Positions 12,472-24,781 of a stretch of DNA of 64,000 nt are shown one piece after another. A model generated the notes under the pieces. It had not been told where the DNA came from and did not search any database. It saw nothing but the letters and a program-made list of their open reading frames with translations. Numbering within the stretch: the first letter of the stretch is position 1; each line of letters begins with the position of its first letter. The position numbers and the translations under genes were made by a program. The DNA is from Oryzias latipes (Eukaryota > Chordata > Actinopteri > Beloniformes > Adrianichthyidae), in assembly GCF_002234675.1 (NCBI RefSeq), contig NC_019881.2, positions 14,679,825 through 14,743,824 of the forward strand, given 5' to 3'.

Positions 12472-15400
12472 ACCAAATCCAGAGCTCCAAGACGTGTTGC
12501 GCACTTGCTTTTAGTGACTGCTAAAGAGAATGCTTTTTTTTTTTTTTTTAGAAAATACATCTTTCTAAAAGCTGTAAGATGCAAACATCTGCTGCCACCT
12601 TCTGGACACTAGCAATGTTTGCAATTGTGAACTGGTTGGGATTCTACACGAACATTTCTTTATCATTTGTTGTCATGAATGCCTCAAGTATTACATTGTG
12701 TACTGTTTCTATTCCGAAACAACAATAACTGCAAAAGAGGATTTATTAGACCTGGAAGAGTCTTACATAACACTAAAAATGGCAATCAACATTAAAAAGT
12801 TTAGTTGGAGGGGGGGGTTGGATGGATCCAAAATGATATTTATATTACATACAAATCCTTAAATCTATTTTGGTTTTAAAGTAATACTTGAAATGCACAA
12901 TTATCAATTTAATTTAATCAACACTAACAAGGTGTGTTTGCACTGTTTTGTGAAGATCTGGAATAGTGAAAAACTGACTTATTTTTGCATTCCGCACCAA
13001 GGAAAACACTGCCTCTTAATTTGTTGTTTTTGTTAAATTTCTTCTTTTTCTTCTTCTTTTTCCTTATATGAAAACTTTAAATTGGGTACTTGTAATGTAA
13101 ATGCAATAGAAGTGTATGTATAGAGGTTTGTGACGCAAGTCCTGAACCTAAACATATCATTTGACTGCTATTTTACAGCTGCGGTGACGGTAAAGAGCAC
13201 AGCAAAGAGGGAAATGGAATTCAGAGAAAGAAAACAAATGAAAAAGAGTCTTCCATTGTATGCTTTAAATGTATGCGTGATTTATAGTGTGTATATACTG
13301 TAGGTGCTTGTAGTACTGATCTCCAGCGCTCTGTGTGTGGTCCTTGCTTTTTTTTTTTTTTTTTTTTTTTGGGCCTGTGACTCACTCAAGCAGACATGTT
13401 ACTGAGATTTAGGGAGGCCCAGGCGGACCCGCACTCCAACAAACAGAGAACTGAGCACAAGTAATGTAACTTTGCTCTCTGTCCCTTTGCAAAAAAAGTA
13501 GTCTATTTAGGTGTACTACAAGTATGAAACTAAAAGTGAGGCAGTATATTTGAAATTTACTTTTTATATGCTATCATTATATTTTAACCTTAAACTTTAG
13601 TCTGAAGAAGTATTCAGTTAGTATACTTCCTACACTACATGTATGTGGTCTATAGTATACTTGCTGTACTAATACTCAAGCATCAGGTGTACTACTTTTT
13701 GCATAAGGGAGTACCGGTACCTATTAAATAATCTAGATAAGTGGAAACCTGAAATGTCTAGTTTTACTCCAATTGCCAAAAATATATGAAAATTTCCAAC
13801 TATGGATGGACCAAACGTCCAACCATTCTGTGTTGTTGTTTTTTCTCTCCAGATAAATGACCAACACAAAGGTTTTTAAAATAAAAAACAGATATAAATA
13901 GATAAAATATCTACAATTGATAAAAATGACAAACACCATCAAGCATGGTAGGGAGAAAGCATGCTTTGAGTGCAGTTTAATGAATACATTTGTAGGTAAT
14001 TTGAACGTAAACACCATTTTATAATAAAAAAGAATAACAAACTGATGCTTCTCTGAGGGAATGATTTACCAAAAAATACTCAAAAAATCTAACAACCAAT
14101 TGATAATATAAAATCATCAAACTATTAGTCTTACTAGCTCATTTAGTGTTTTAACACAACATTGTCCATATTTATTGTTATTTTACAACTAGGGGTGTAA
14201 CTATTAATCTGAACAATGTTTCTATTTATATCATAAATTGTGGTTGCTGGTCAGATTTGATCTGACTCACTGACCTAAAATGGATCCAGGACATCTTTTG
14301 CCAAAACTTCAACCAGTGTGACTCAGAGAGAAATACCTGGGTCCTAAACAGTGCAGGTGGAGTTTTCCAGATTCCCTGTATTTCTTGCAAGTTAATCAAA
14401 TGTACAATAAATATGTGTACAAACAAACAATTAATGGCAAATCCATTCACATTTTAGTTTAATAAAGTTCACCCCACTGTTCTTTTTTCCCACATCAAAA
14501 TAATAAAAACGGAACATGATTAGAACATTCTACTACACTGTACGGTCACATCTTTGCAAAATTCAAAGCGTTTTCATATATTGTATTGGAATGATCATTG
14601 TTGCTGCCATCACGTGTGTGTTGTGTGCTGTGAATAGACTGCCTTTTTTGTCACTGTCCATTTGGACAATGGAGCTGGAGAACAGTGGTCCCTGAAGGAT
14701 CACTGGTAGAAAACTTCTCTCAACTGAATGTACGAATCATAGCATGTGTTTCATGTGCTGGTCATTTTTGCCTTGTAGTAAAAAAATATAAAAAAAAATA
14801 AAAACTACTGTGCTACAATGATGGTATTTTCGATATAATTGATTTTATTTTGAAACAATTCAATTAAAAACTTGCCTCAGATAGATTGATCTGGTTAAAT
14901 CGTAGGAATATAAATCGATTCATTGATTAATTCATCAAACATTCTTTCAAAGTAAAGACACTCATAGAAGCCAGGTTTTTTGTGTGTATATGTGTTGTTG
15001 TTTTTTTTTGCATATTTACTTTCAAGGTCTAATTTCCTTCTATTTAATTATTTTTTTTTTCTTCTACACCAAAACACGGGAGATCAGACCTATCCGAGAA
15101 AACTTTCAGAAGGTCTGCCGTAAGGCACATTCTTCCACTTGCAGAGGAGGGGGGTGGAAGTGGAGGCTTTGTAGCCCTGGCTTTCCCCCTCCATGTGCAT
15201 ACCAGAGACAGAAAAAAAAAAACAAAGCCACGCAGAGCTGCGACTCCCAGAAGCAGCAAAAACATCACTGGAGGGGATTTTTCTCCAGACTCTCCTACTC
15301 AGAGGGATGTCACATTTTTGGGACAAACACAGAGGTCCACGGCGTCACATCTCACCCCTGTTTTTGGCTTGTATTATGAAGGGGTGGTGCATGTGAGCCA

Positions 15401-15800
15401 GAGATCCTGTTACAGACATCCAGACTTTTCCAACTTTTTTTTTTTTTTTATGGGAGTGGGGGAGGGCGAAGCTTCAACTTTCGTCTCCCGTCTTTCCCCA
15501 AAACACCTCAAATGGCGTTTTTCAGCTGCTTTTTCCCCTGCTTGAGGACATTTTCAGAGGTTTTTAGTAATGAGGAAATTCTGGGACATTGTGGGAAAAG
15601 CGCACGAGGATCGCAGATTTAAAAAGTTTGAAAGGACTTGGAAACCGTTCTAAATGCGTCTTGGCGTTTTTCCTCCAACCATGTTGCGTTTGGATTCAGT
15701 GCTGAAGACGATTGTATGGACCAGTGAGTGAGGGTTTTGATCAGCGGAGCTCCAGGAGTTGTAGTTTTTTTTTTCCACAGCAGAATTCTACACCATCAAG
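12472..15800 (+). other. tspan33 3' UTR, spacer and smo 5' flank
   Basis: The first few hundred bases are the likely tspan33 3' UTR, with a variant signal ATTAAA at 12791-12796. Around 13500-13710 there are many TATACTT/AGTATA words, which looks like an old AT-rich repeat. An AGGGGTGTAAC word near 14190 and a run of ATCGAT-rich sequence near 14826-14940 resemble the ends of hAT-type MITEs, but no clean pair of termini is visible. From about 15100 to 15800 the composition becomes richer in G and C and is the probable smo promoter and 5' UTR. No coding exon is recognised. Confidence 0.4.
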
Positions 15801-18800
15801 ATGTCTTCCCATGGCTGGAGCCCCATTGTTAGAGTTTACGGGATGCTTAGCGTCTGGGCCGCCTGGCTTTTGGGCTGCAGGGCGGCATTTGCCCCGAATG
15901 GGACCGTATTTGAGGATATTTGCAAAAAAACGACAACTTGCGAGGTCCTTAAATACAACACTTGTTTGGGATCTCCTTTACCGTACAGCCACACTTCTCT
16001 GATCCTGGCGGAGGACTCCAGCAGCCAGGAGGAAGTTTTTGAGAAACTCACCATGTGGTCTGGTAAGATTTTATCTGGCATTAAAATAAAACAATATATG
16101 TAATAATTACAACAACAGATAAAATCCAACTATAAAACCCAACCAACACAATTAAAATACATATATAATTAGGCACTATTTTTTGTCAAAATGAGATGTT
16201 AACATAAACATGTTCACTGTAGTGTAAAAGTAAAACTGGAGGAACAGAGCTATAATGACAATAACAAAAGGGATCATGTAAGTAATTTGAAGACAAAATT
16301 ATACAGATTACACTGCTAACAAATTAAAACATTATGTTTTGCATATATGCACATGCTACTGTCACTTTATTCTACTGTCACTATCAAAGGAGAAAAACAT
16401 TGACGTTTCTCTCCTGCAGTCATTTTTTTAAACATTCAAAACCTGAGAATCTTTGCATTCAAACAAAGCTAGTTCATTCAAGTATTTTAAAATCCTTAAA
16501 TAAATATTCAGCTTTTATTTTCTTAACCTTTTCCACTGTTTAACTATCAATCATTAGTTTTTTTTATGTTTATGTTTAGGATCACTGTCAGGAGCCATAA
16601 GAAAGAAACAACTTGGAAAATATGATTATTACATTTCTTAAAAGAATTTTGCTTCGTTTGTCTTTTTCAAAATAAAATCCCAACCAGAAGGAATGGCTGT
16701 TTTTTTTTTGCTCCTATAACTAAAGGGGGTCCAAACGTTTTTCAAAGATTTGTTGATGTAGAAACATGTGAGAGCTGAGCCGGACATACTGTGAACCCTT
16801 CATGAAAAAATGAAATGCAACTATTTAATGAGAATTTACTGCAATGGTATATTACTTCTTTCTCCAGATAGAACAGAAAAATATTTAAAAACCTTTTTTA
16901 TCTAAATTACTGTGAATTTCATATTTGAAGACCAGATTAAAATCTATAAAATAAAAAGTCTGTCTGGAAAATAATCTTTCGTCAATATTAAATCTGGGTT
17001 TATATGAAATGTTACATATCTTGCTATTAAATGTTCATTTGGCCCACATGCCGGACTTTGGACATGTATGTTTGAATACAACATACTTTAAAGTAGTAAA
17101 TTCAAGTACAGATATTTGTACAGTTCTTGATTAGCATTTTTCCTTTCAAAACTTTATTAAAGATTATTCTTAAAAACTTAAGTGAAACTTTAAAAAGATG
17201 TTTTTATTTTTTTTACTGTCAGATGATCAGTGGATTGTTTTCTAGATTATAATACGTTTGAGACATTTCAAAAACGTGAAGAAAACAGTAGATTTATTGT
17301 TTAAAATAAAATAAAAACTAAAAACTTTATTGATCCCAATCTTGTAAATTTGACTCTAGTAGCAGCAGTCATTAGTCTGTACAACAAATAGTATAAACTG
17401 TAAAAATACATTTAAAAAATAAAGAATTGAAAAGGTTTGATGTTCACATAAATCATCAACAGCAAGATGCAGTTTATCTCTGGCACAGGGATGAAGAGTT
17501 TTACTGTTTTCGAAGAATTTCCTGTAGATATTTTGTATTTTTAATATAATACAACAGCTTAGTGTTTGTCCAAACATTTTTAGATGTTGAAATCATTATT
17601 TTCAGTAGAGTAAGGGGGGCAAAAACGGTCTTTAAATGTCTCTCCCTGCTTTTTTTCCCCCACATCTTTAGGTTTACGTAATGCTCCTCGGTGTTGGTCA
17701 GTCATCCAGCCGCTGCTCTGTGCCATCTACATGCCAAAATGCGAGAATGGTCAAGTTGAGTTGCCCAGCCAGAGTCTGTGCTTGGCGACACGTCGGCCTT
17801 GCAGCATCGTGGATCAGGAGAGAGGCTGGCCAACCTTCCTCAAGTGTGATCAGTTCCCCGTAGGCTGTTCGGTATGCCTTCCTGATTGATTTTTTTACAT
17901 TTTATTTTGACAAAAGTAACTTAAATCTGCCTTTCAAGAAAAAAAAAAAACTTTTCTCTTATTTAAGAATTTATCATCAAATGTACCGGTACCTTTTTTT
18001 TCTTGCCCCTTCTGTTTGCAGAATGAGGTGCAGAAGCTGAAGTTCAACACGTCGGGTCAGTGTGAAGCTCCTCTGGTGAAGACAGACATCCAGTCCAGCT
18101 GGTACAAGGATGTGGAGGGCTGTGGAATCCAGTGTGACAACCCGCTATTCACCCAAGACGAGCACAACGATATGCATGCTTACATCGCTTACTTCGGCAC
18201 CATCACCCTCCTATGCACTTTCTTCACCCTGGTGAGACGTAAACACGGTTGTCAATTTGTGACGAGTGTCAAGGAGTTAGTTTTTTTTAATAAGATGAAG
18301 CAAAAAAAATTCTGATCACATAACAAATGCAAGATGCTGAGTGTCTTTTATTTTGGCGGTTTTAGTTTTTGTCTTCAACCATCTTTCTTTGTCTGTTATT
18401 TTTTTTTTTTTTTTTTTTTTTTTTTTCAGGCCACATTTCTTGCTGACTGGAAAAACTCCAACCGCTACCCGGCTGTCATTCTCTTCTATATCAACGCCTG
18501 CTTCTTTGTGGGCAGCATCGGCTGGCTGGCCCAGTTCCTGGACGGCGCCCGCAAAGAGATTGTGTGCAAGAGCGACAACACCATGCGACTCGGGGAGCCC
18601 TCGTGAGCGCCACGAAAAGAAGAATAAAAAACGCGATGAGCGCATGAATGCGGCATGAATTCACTGATCTTTTTCTCTCCAGATCCTCGGAAACGCTGTC
18701 GTGCGTCACAATCTTCATCATCGTCTACTACTCTCTGATGTCAGGGGTGATCTGGTTTGTCATGCTGACCTACGCCTGGCACACGTCCTTCAAAGCGCTG

Positions 18801-21800
18801 GGCACCACGCACCAGCCGCTGTCTGGTCGAACCTCCTACTTCCACATGGTCACCTGGTCCGTGCCTTTTGTGCTCACCGTGGCCATCCTTGCCATCGCTG
18901 AGGTAACCATGGCGTTTAGGAGTCTTCTTACACCTGAGGCGGTTGAAGAATACTTCCCATTGGTGCTGCACGATATAACGAAAACCTGCGATGTGCGATG
19001 TTAGTGATCAATATTGCGATGACGATATAACTTGCGGTATATGAACAACTGGCAAAACAACCAAAAACATCATTTCCATATTACTGCAAGACTTTAATTC
19101 AAATAAGAGTCAAAATCCCTTAAATCATACTCCAAATGACCCTCGTCTACATGGTCAACAACGTGAACGGCTCTATCTGATTGGTCCAATGCATGAAAGC
19201 ATTTATTCAATTAAATATTTCAAGCTGCCAAATGATTGTTTTTAGCACATTTAAGGTTTATAATTAATCGCGATTTTTGCCGACTTTTTTGCGATATGGA
19301 TATTGCACAGCTTGAAATCGCGATAACAATAAATTTGCGATTTATTGTGCAGGCGTACTTCCCATCCACTCAAAATGATCTGGAATTGACCTCCATCTGC
19401 TTCTCTAAAGGTGGATGGGGATTCTGTCAGTGGGATCTGCTTTGTCGGATACAAGAACTACAAGTACCGGGCTGGATTTGTTCTGGCGCCTATTGGAATG
19501 GTGCTTTTAGTTGGTGGCTACTTTCTTATTCGGGGTGAGGCGGCCCGATCACCTTTAATAGGCTCTACTCCCTGTCATGTCAGATGATAACATTTTCCCT
19601 TTTTTTTTTTAGGTGTGATGACATTATTTTCCATCAAGAGTAACCACCCAGGCCTGCTAAGCGAGAAAGCAGCCAGTAAAATCAATGAGACAATGTTGAG
19701 ACTTGGTAAGTTCTGCTATCAGGCTTCTGTATTTGAAACCCATTTCCTACCACATGAGGTGCAGTCATGGTTAAACCGTTCTGCAGTCAGCCCACATTTT
19801 TCGTCTGAGGCCACAGAAAAAAAAAAAGGAGCAAGGAATGTAAACACCACAAAGATATGTACGCCCATGAGCATTTCCTGTTTACTATGGCAAATGCACT
19901 GGCTTTTTGGTATTTCTTTAAAAATATTGAATGTTTTTTATCAATCACCTCTAATCTTTCTTCAAAAGCGTTCTCAGTCTTACATGTTTGAATAAAAGGA
20001 TCTAATGGGAGACTTTCTCTTGTGTTTCTGTTGTCAGGGATATTTGGATTTCTTGCGTTTGGATTTGTTTTCATCACCTTTGGATGCCATTTTTATGACT
20101 TCTTCAACCAGGCTGAATGGGAGAAGAGCTTCAGGGAATACGTGCTGTAGGGTTCTTTGTTTTTCTATGTAGACATTTAGTTTACAGACATCCCATGAAC
20201 ATTTGCAAAGAACCACATCATAAACTAAGTATCATTACTATTAATAATATTAATAATAGATTCCAAAATGTCCAAAAAAATAACTTTTTGTGCAAGAATA
20301 GAAAAAATTCTAAAAGTTGTATACAACTTAACATCGTATTATTTAGAAAATACTCTGGTTCTAACCAATTGAAGTCAATTCAGTCGCTGTTTTTTTTAAA
20401 GAAATGGACGCCGTCATGTTAGGGCCGGATGCTGTCAGTAAGCAGTCGGTCTGAGTCATCATTTCTATGGCAACGGCTCTCGCCAATCAGAAGTGAGCTT
20501 GTTGGAAGCCCCACCACTGGAAAGCGGACTCGGGAGAGTCTGTCAATCAAACATTTCGTTATTGAGGCGTCTGATTAGTCAGTTGGAACGCCGGGGGGAG
20601 GAGTCACTAAGTCCTGTTCTCTTATACCCTCAATAGTTAAAGTGCAGATGGCTACACAAAAGTTCAAAATTACTGAGAAAAGTGATCCTTAGTTGATAAT
20701 TTAAAAAAATGTAGAAAACTGGAGTTGTGTGATGCTTCATCTAACTTTAACTATATTTACACCAAAGCAATTGCTATAGAGAAGAAAATGTGTTTATATT
20801 TTCTTTATCTTTTGCTTCTTTGCTGCAAACCTTTATCAGATCTAACTAACTAACCAACCTGCTACAGATTTTGTTTGACCTTATAAAGCAGTCCCTCTAC
20901 ATGTTTGTAGAATCTTTTAGAATCTCATGCTGCCCTGTTCTGAAGTATTTTACTTCGCCAACAGGTGTGAAGCCAACGTGACAATTGCCTCTCAAACCAA
21001 CAAGCCCATCCCAGAATGCACCATTAAAAACCGTCCCAGCCTGATGGTGGAAAAGATCAACCTTTTCTCCATGTTTGGAACTGGAATAGCCATGAGCACG
21101 TGGGTGTGGACTAAAGCTACCATCCTCATCTGGAAACGCACCTGGTTCAAGTAAGCAAGTGTCAGGGGGGGGGACACTTTGGTTCCTTTACTGTTAACTC
21201 ATTGTGAACTTTATTTTGAAATCCCATTTAAAAAGTTGTGTTTTTATGAAATTTTGGCTTTTTCTTTCATTCTGACATAAAAAAAGTTTTATCCCAAAAG
21301 CCTTAAAATTGCTTAAATTTTATTTTTTTAGTATTGAGAAAATTTGCTAATTAGAGTTCTCTAGGAGAGCCATATCTGCACTAAAAAGCTCACTGCAGAA
21401 AAAAAAAAAAGAAAAACGTCCTGATCCATCAGGAATACATATCACATCTGCGGCTTTTGTTTCTCTGCCAGGATCCTTGGCCGCAGTGATAATGAACCCA
21501 AAAGGATTAAGAAGAGCAAGATGATAGCCAAAGCTTTTGCAATGAGGAAGGAGCTCCACAAGGACCCAGAGAAGGAGCTGTCCTTCAGCATGCACACGGT
21601 GTCCCATGATGGGCCAGTGGGTGAGCACTGAAGAACACCAGGGTTTGATTTTTGTTGCAGATCTTCACCTGCAGACTTAGGCTGGTTGTGTTTTGTCCTG
21701 AGTGCAACATCTTCCTGCAGGCAGAGCAGCAGGTCAACCCTCTCCTCCATTACATTATTGGAAGGGAATGGACATCCCAGCAGATTCCTTTTTTTTATTT

Positions 21801-23033
21801 TTTTGAGCTTTGAAAACATACATTATTTACTCTTGCAGCAAATTGATACATACTTTACTTTATTGAATACTAATCTTTTGTATTTTGCCCTCTTGTGGCC
21901 ATTAAGTGCAACTACAAGTATGTACTTGGAATATTATTATTTATGGTTCACACAAATATATTAATCAAATGATCCTCTTTATTTCAAACATAAAAGTAAA
22001 CAGCCTCATTGCCCAAAACACCAATACAAATGTTCTGTTTTTTTTCAGAGGAAACTTCCAAGTTTAGATTTTTTTTATGAAAAGATTTGTTTTCTCTTTT
22101 TCAAAGCTGGAATTAACTTCGACATAAACGAGCCGTCCAATGACGTGTCATCTGCATGGGCGCAGCATGTGACCAAAATGGTGGCAAGACGAGGTGCCAT
22201 CCTACCTGAGGACATTTCTGTCACTCCTACTGGTACACCGGGTAAGAGCCGCCTGTTTTTTGAGCTCCGTTTTGACAAAACCTCTGTTTCATCAACATTT
22301 ATCCAGATAAAAGTTCCCTTTCAAATAGACTTAAGTAGTCTGGGTGGAATGTGAGTTTAGACCCTCTTCTACTGTCAAAATTAATGATTTTTGTGATCTT
22401 TTAACAGTACCCCCTCCAGAGGAGAGAAACAGGCTATGGTTGGTTGAAGCGGAGATTTCACCGGACATGATAAAGAGAAAGAAGAAGAAAAAGAAGAAGA
22501 GGAGGAAGGAGGTGCGCCCGGCTGAAGAGGTGGCAGATCCCCAGCCTTATCCCCAGCGGGAGTTCGGCCGCAGCTCCGTGCCTCGGCTTCCTAAACTCCC
22601 CTGCAACTCCAGCCTGGTCGGCAACCTGCACCGACAGCAGAGGGAGCAGCAGAAAATGGAGGAGGAAGTCCTGCCGGGGTCTTGTCCGGACTTCCCACCT
22701 TCACACCCTCTTTCCTACGAGGAGAGATGCCCCTACCTGCAATGCCAGGACACGTGGAACAGGCAGCACAGCAGCCTGATGTCCAACGCCATGACACGTG
22801 TCAGCTGTTCAGACGGCGTGGGTCTTAGGCCTCGCTGGCAGCCCTCAACTTCAAACCGGCAGCTCGGTGGCTCTGCTTTTCACCTGGCACAGGCGGACCT
22901 CACTGATGGACTGGCAGAAAGAATGGCTCACGTGGCTCGGGTACCAGCAGGCAGGATGGCTGGTTATGGACCCGTGCATTCCAGGACCAATTTAATGGAA
23001 GCAGAGCTCATGGATGCAGACTCTGACTTCTAA
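15801..23033 (+). CDS. smo: Smoothened, class F seven-pass Hedgehog transducer
   Basis: Twelve exons: 15801-16062, 17672-17871, 18022-18231, 18430-18602, 18683-18902, 19411-19534, 19613-19705, 20038-20146, 20965-21150, 21472-21620, 22107-22241, 22408-23033; 2487 bases, 828 aa, similar to other fish Smo. A signal peptide (residues about 1-28) is followed by the cysteine-rich Frizzled-type domain (about 35-150), a linker with paired cysteines, and seven membrane helices (about 208-520). TM7 ends in WKRTW, the position of the basic ciliary-localisation motif. The tail keeps the [13 protein letters not shown] and [11 protein letters not shown] blocks, a lysine-rich run near residues 642-655, and the conserved C-terminus [18 protein letters not shown]. 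The protein accumulates in the primary cilium when Patched is inhibited and relays the signal to Gli. Exon 8 ends two bases into a Leu codon, so the apparent TAG there is intronic. Intron 5 hosts a hAT-like insertion. Confidence 0.97.
17290..17580 (-). repeat. Decayed LINE-like 3' end in smo intron 1
   Basis: Read on the minus strand the segment ends with GGGATCAATAAAGTTTTT, a 3' tail shared by many fish non-LTR elements. Upstream of it lies a short coding-like relic ([16 protein letters not shown]). It is strongly degraded and the family is not assigned. Confidence 0.4.
18951..19365. mobile_element. hAT-like MITE with perfect 10-bp flanking duplication
   Basis: TACTTCCCAT occurs at 18951-18960 and again at 19356-19365, flanking a 395-base insert (18961-19355) in smo intron 5. 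The insert begins close to CTGCACGATA and ends close to TATTGTGCAG, an imperfect inverted pair. Its interior is full of GCGATAT/ATCGCGAT words. Such GCTGCACGATA-ended elements are common in fish and have been classed with hAT-type MITEs; the duplication (8 to 10 bases) fits hAT. No transposase is encoded. Confidence 0.7.
20350..20640. repeat. Family B TIR repeat, partial copy in smo intron 8
   Basis: The segment matches the element at 52783-53323 in several blocks, such as GTCGGTCTGAGTC, then ACGGCTCTCGCCAATCAG against CCACTCTCACCAATCAG, then GTGAGCTTGTTGGAA and GGGGGGAGGAGT. Its right end (CCTGTTCTCTTATACCCTCA) corresponds to the right terminus of that copy. The left terminus is not recognisable. 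Confidence 0.6.
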
Positions 23034-24420
23034 GAGCACAGAGTTTCTAAAAGTGCTCAGAGGTACATAGGTATTAAGCTAGAAAAAGTGCTGGATACTT
23101 TCACACTTATTTCTAAGAGTTTCTTAGGTTTTCAAGATGAAAAACAAAGCTCTAGAAGGGATAAAACCGATAAAAATGTACTTTTTATGTGTCTATCAAC
23201 ATTTTAAAGGCAACTCTGAGAATAGAGCAAGGCAGCTAAACTGTTCTTGGCTTGAGAATATATATATATATATATATATTCTCTTAAAAATAGAACACAA
23301 TAATCTAGATCCTACCTGTTATCTGGATGTTTGGGCAATTCTAGCCAACAACAGTAAAGTCTTTCTGTCAGTAATTCCACATTTCTGAGAGACGTCAGAA
23401 AAACCACAATTCCTTTTAGGCATTTGCCTTTTATTGTTGTATGCTTCTTGTGTATCACTGTTATTCCGTCTGTAAAATACTCATTTTTACATGAAGTTTG
23501 CAGTAAACATAAGCAACACATTGACATAAATGCATTCAAAGTTGTTAGATTTTTTTTTTTTAAATCTACCCATAAACTCAACAGTTGTGTGTGTGTGGAA
23601 AAACAACAGAAAAGCTTATAGAACAAATTTTAGATTGCGTCACAATAATGAGACTTCCTCCAACTTGAATGTAGGAGTCACAGGAACTGCTGCTGCATCT
23701 GAGTAGCTTCTATACTTCATTCTAATCGTCACTCTTTTGCCTGGTGCAATGATGATAATGAATTATTTAGGTTTGCTTTTCCTAAAGAAAACCATTGAAT
23801 ACAATGTTGTTTCAACTTATCTGTATGTAAATATTTAAATATCATATTTTTGAAGCATTTCTTGAGTTTTGTATCACCTTGGATGTCATAAAAAGACATT
23901 TGTTAAGTACATTTTACCCCTTAAAACTATTTTTCTCCTACTAAGTCTTGTTTTTGTACATTTTTTGTTCAAAGATTTTTCTATATAACTGTATTTTGTA
24001 AAATTTTGGAAATCAAGTTAAGATAAAGTTGGGTTTTTGTTTTGTTTTGCTTTTTAACCAAAATGTCAGTATAAAATATGTTTTGTTTGTTTATGCTTAC
24101 AGTGCTACTTCTAAGGCCATCACAAACCACCCAGAACGCCTGATATGTTCATGTAAAATACATATGAGAGATTTATTTATGTGATCACTGTGGTGACTTT
24201 CACAACAAAACAAAATAGATTAGGCCCACCACTGAAGTTTATTTGAAAATAACCTGAAATATTGAGAATATTGTGTTTCAAAAGTTTCCTTTTTTAAATT
24301 GTGGTTAAAATTTTTTCCAAAACATTGTTGTTACTGTTTTTTTATTTCCACAACCTTGTTAAAGAATGTCATTGTGCAGTTGTATTTTGTTTTTTGTCAA
24401 TAAAGATATTTTCATGGTTT
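23034..24420 (+). other. smo: smo 3' UTR
   Basis: This AT-rich stretch follows the smo stop codon and ends with a canonical AATAAA at 24399-24404. It contains an (AT)n run near 23259-23280 and no coding exon. The end is inferred from the polyadenylation signal. Confidence 0.6.
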
Positions 24421-24423
24421 GGA

Positions 24424-24431
24424 TGACGTCA
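24424..24431. promoter_or_regulatory. Full palindromic CRE
   Basis: TGACGTCA, the complete CREB/ATF half-site palindrome, lies just beyond the smo polyadenylation signal and 351 bases before the cax1 start codon. Use by cax1 is inferred from position only. Confidence 0.35.
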
Positions 24432-24443
24432 TAATTAATTAGA

Positions 24444-24457
24444 GCTCCCCCTGCTGG
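24444..24457 (-). promoter_or_regulatory. CTCF-like motif between smo and cax1
   Basis: Read on the minus strand this is CCAGCAGGGGGAGC, one mismatch from the CCASYAGRKGGCRS core. It lies between the end of smo and the start of cax1, where an insulator would be expected. The motif is seen; binding is inferred. The plus-strand form CCCCCTGCTGG also occurs in some fish repeats. Confidence 0.4.
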
Positions 24458-24781
24458 TGATTTACCTCTTAATTTTATTCATTTTTTTTTTGTTTTGTTT
24501 TATTAACTTACCAAACTAAATAATTACACACATTAAACGAAATTACAAATATGTTAATGTTACTATGAGGTTTTCAAAAGATTAATAAGAAAAACAGACT
24601 TTTATTCATCATATAAAGGCGATGTTTCCGCCGCGTGAGGGTTCACCTTTCACCCCTCCCCTGTGTAGTGTGGTGGGGATGAAGAGGCAGTCAGTCCACG
24701 GGAGGCGTTAAGAGGGGAAAGGTCCACGATAAAAGAAGCACGATGCTGTGACAGAAACACTTGTGGGAACAAACCGACAAC

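Noticed and set aside
13500-13710. Clustered TATACTT/AGTATA words
   Set aside because: They suggest an old AT-rich repeat, but I could define neither termini nor a second copy.
14185-14945. Possible hAT MITE with an AGGGGTGTAAC left end
   Set aside because: No matching right terminus or target duplication could be found, so it is left as a remark only.
15084-15545. Open frames of 67 to 131 codons just upstream of smo
   Set aside because: They overlap in several frames through a G+C-richer 5' flank and give no known protein; they are best read as smo promoter or 5' UTR.
18316-18658. Open frames with runs of F or K around smo exon 4
   Set aside because: They are shadows of a 26-base poly-T tract and of the real exon.
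20141-20150. Apparent TAG stop after EYVL in smo exon 8
   Set aside because: The GT of the donor lies inside this codon. Splicing CT to the G of exon 9 gives Leu-Cys-Glu-Ala-Asn as in all Smo proteins, so there is no stop.
22591-22797. Minus-strand open frame across the smo tail
   Set aside because: It is the antisense of a conserved coding exon, with no independent support.
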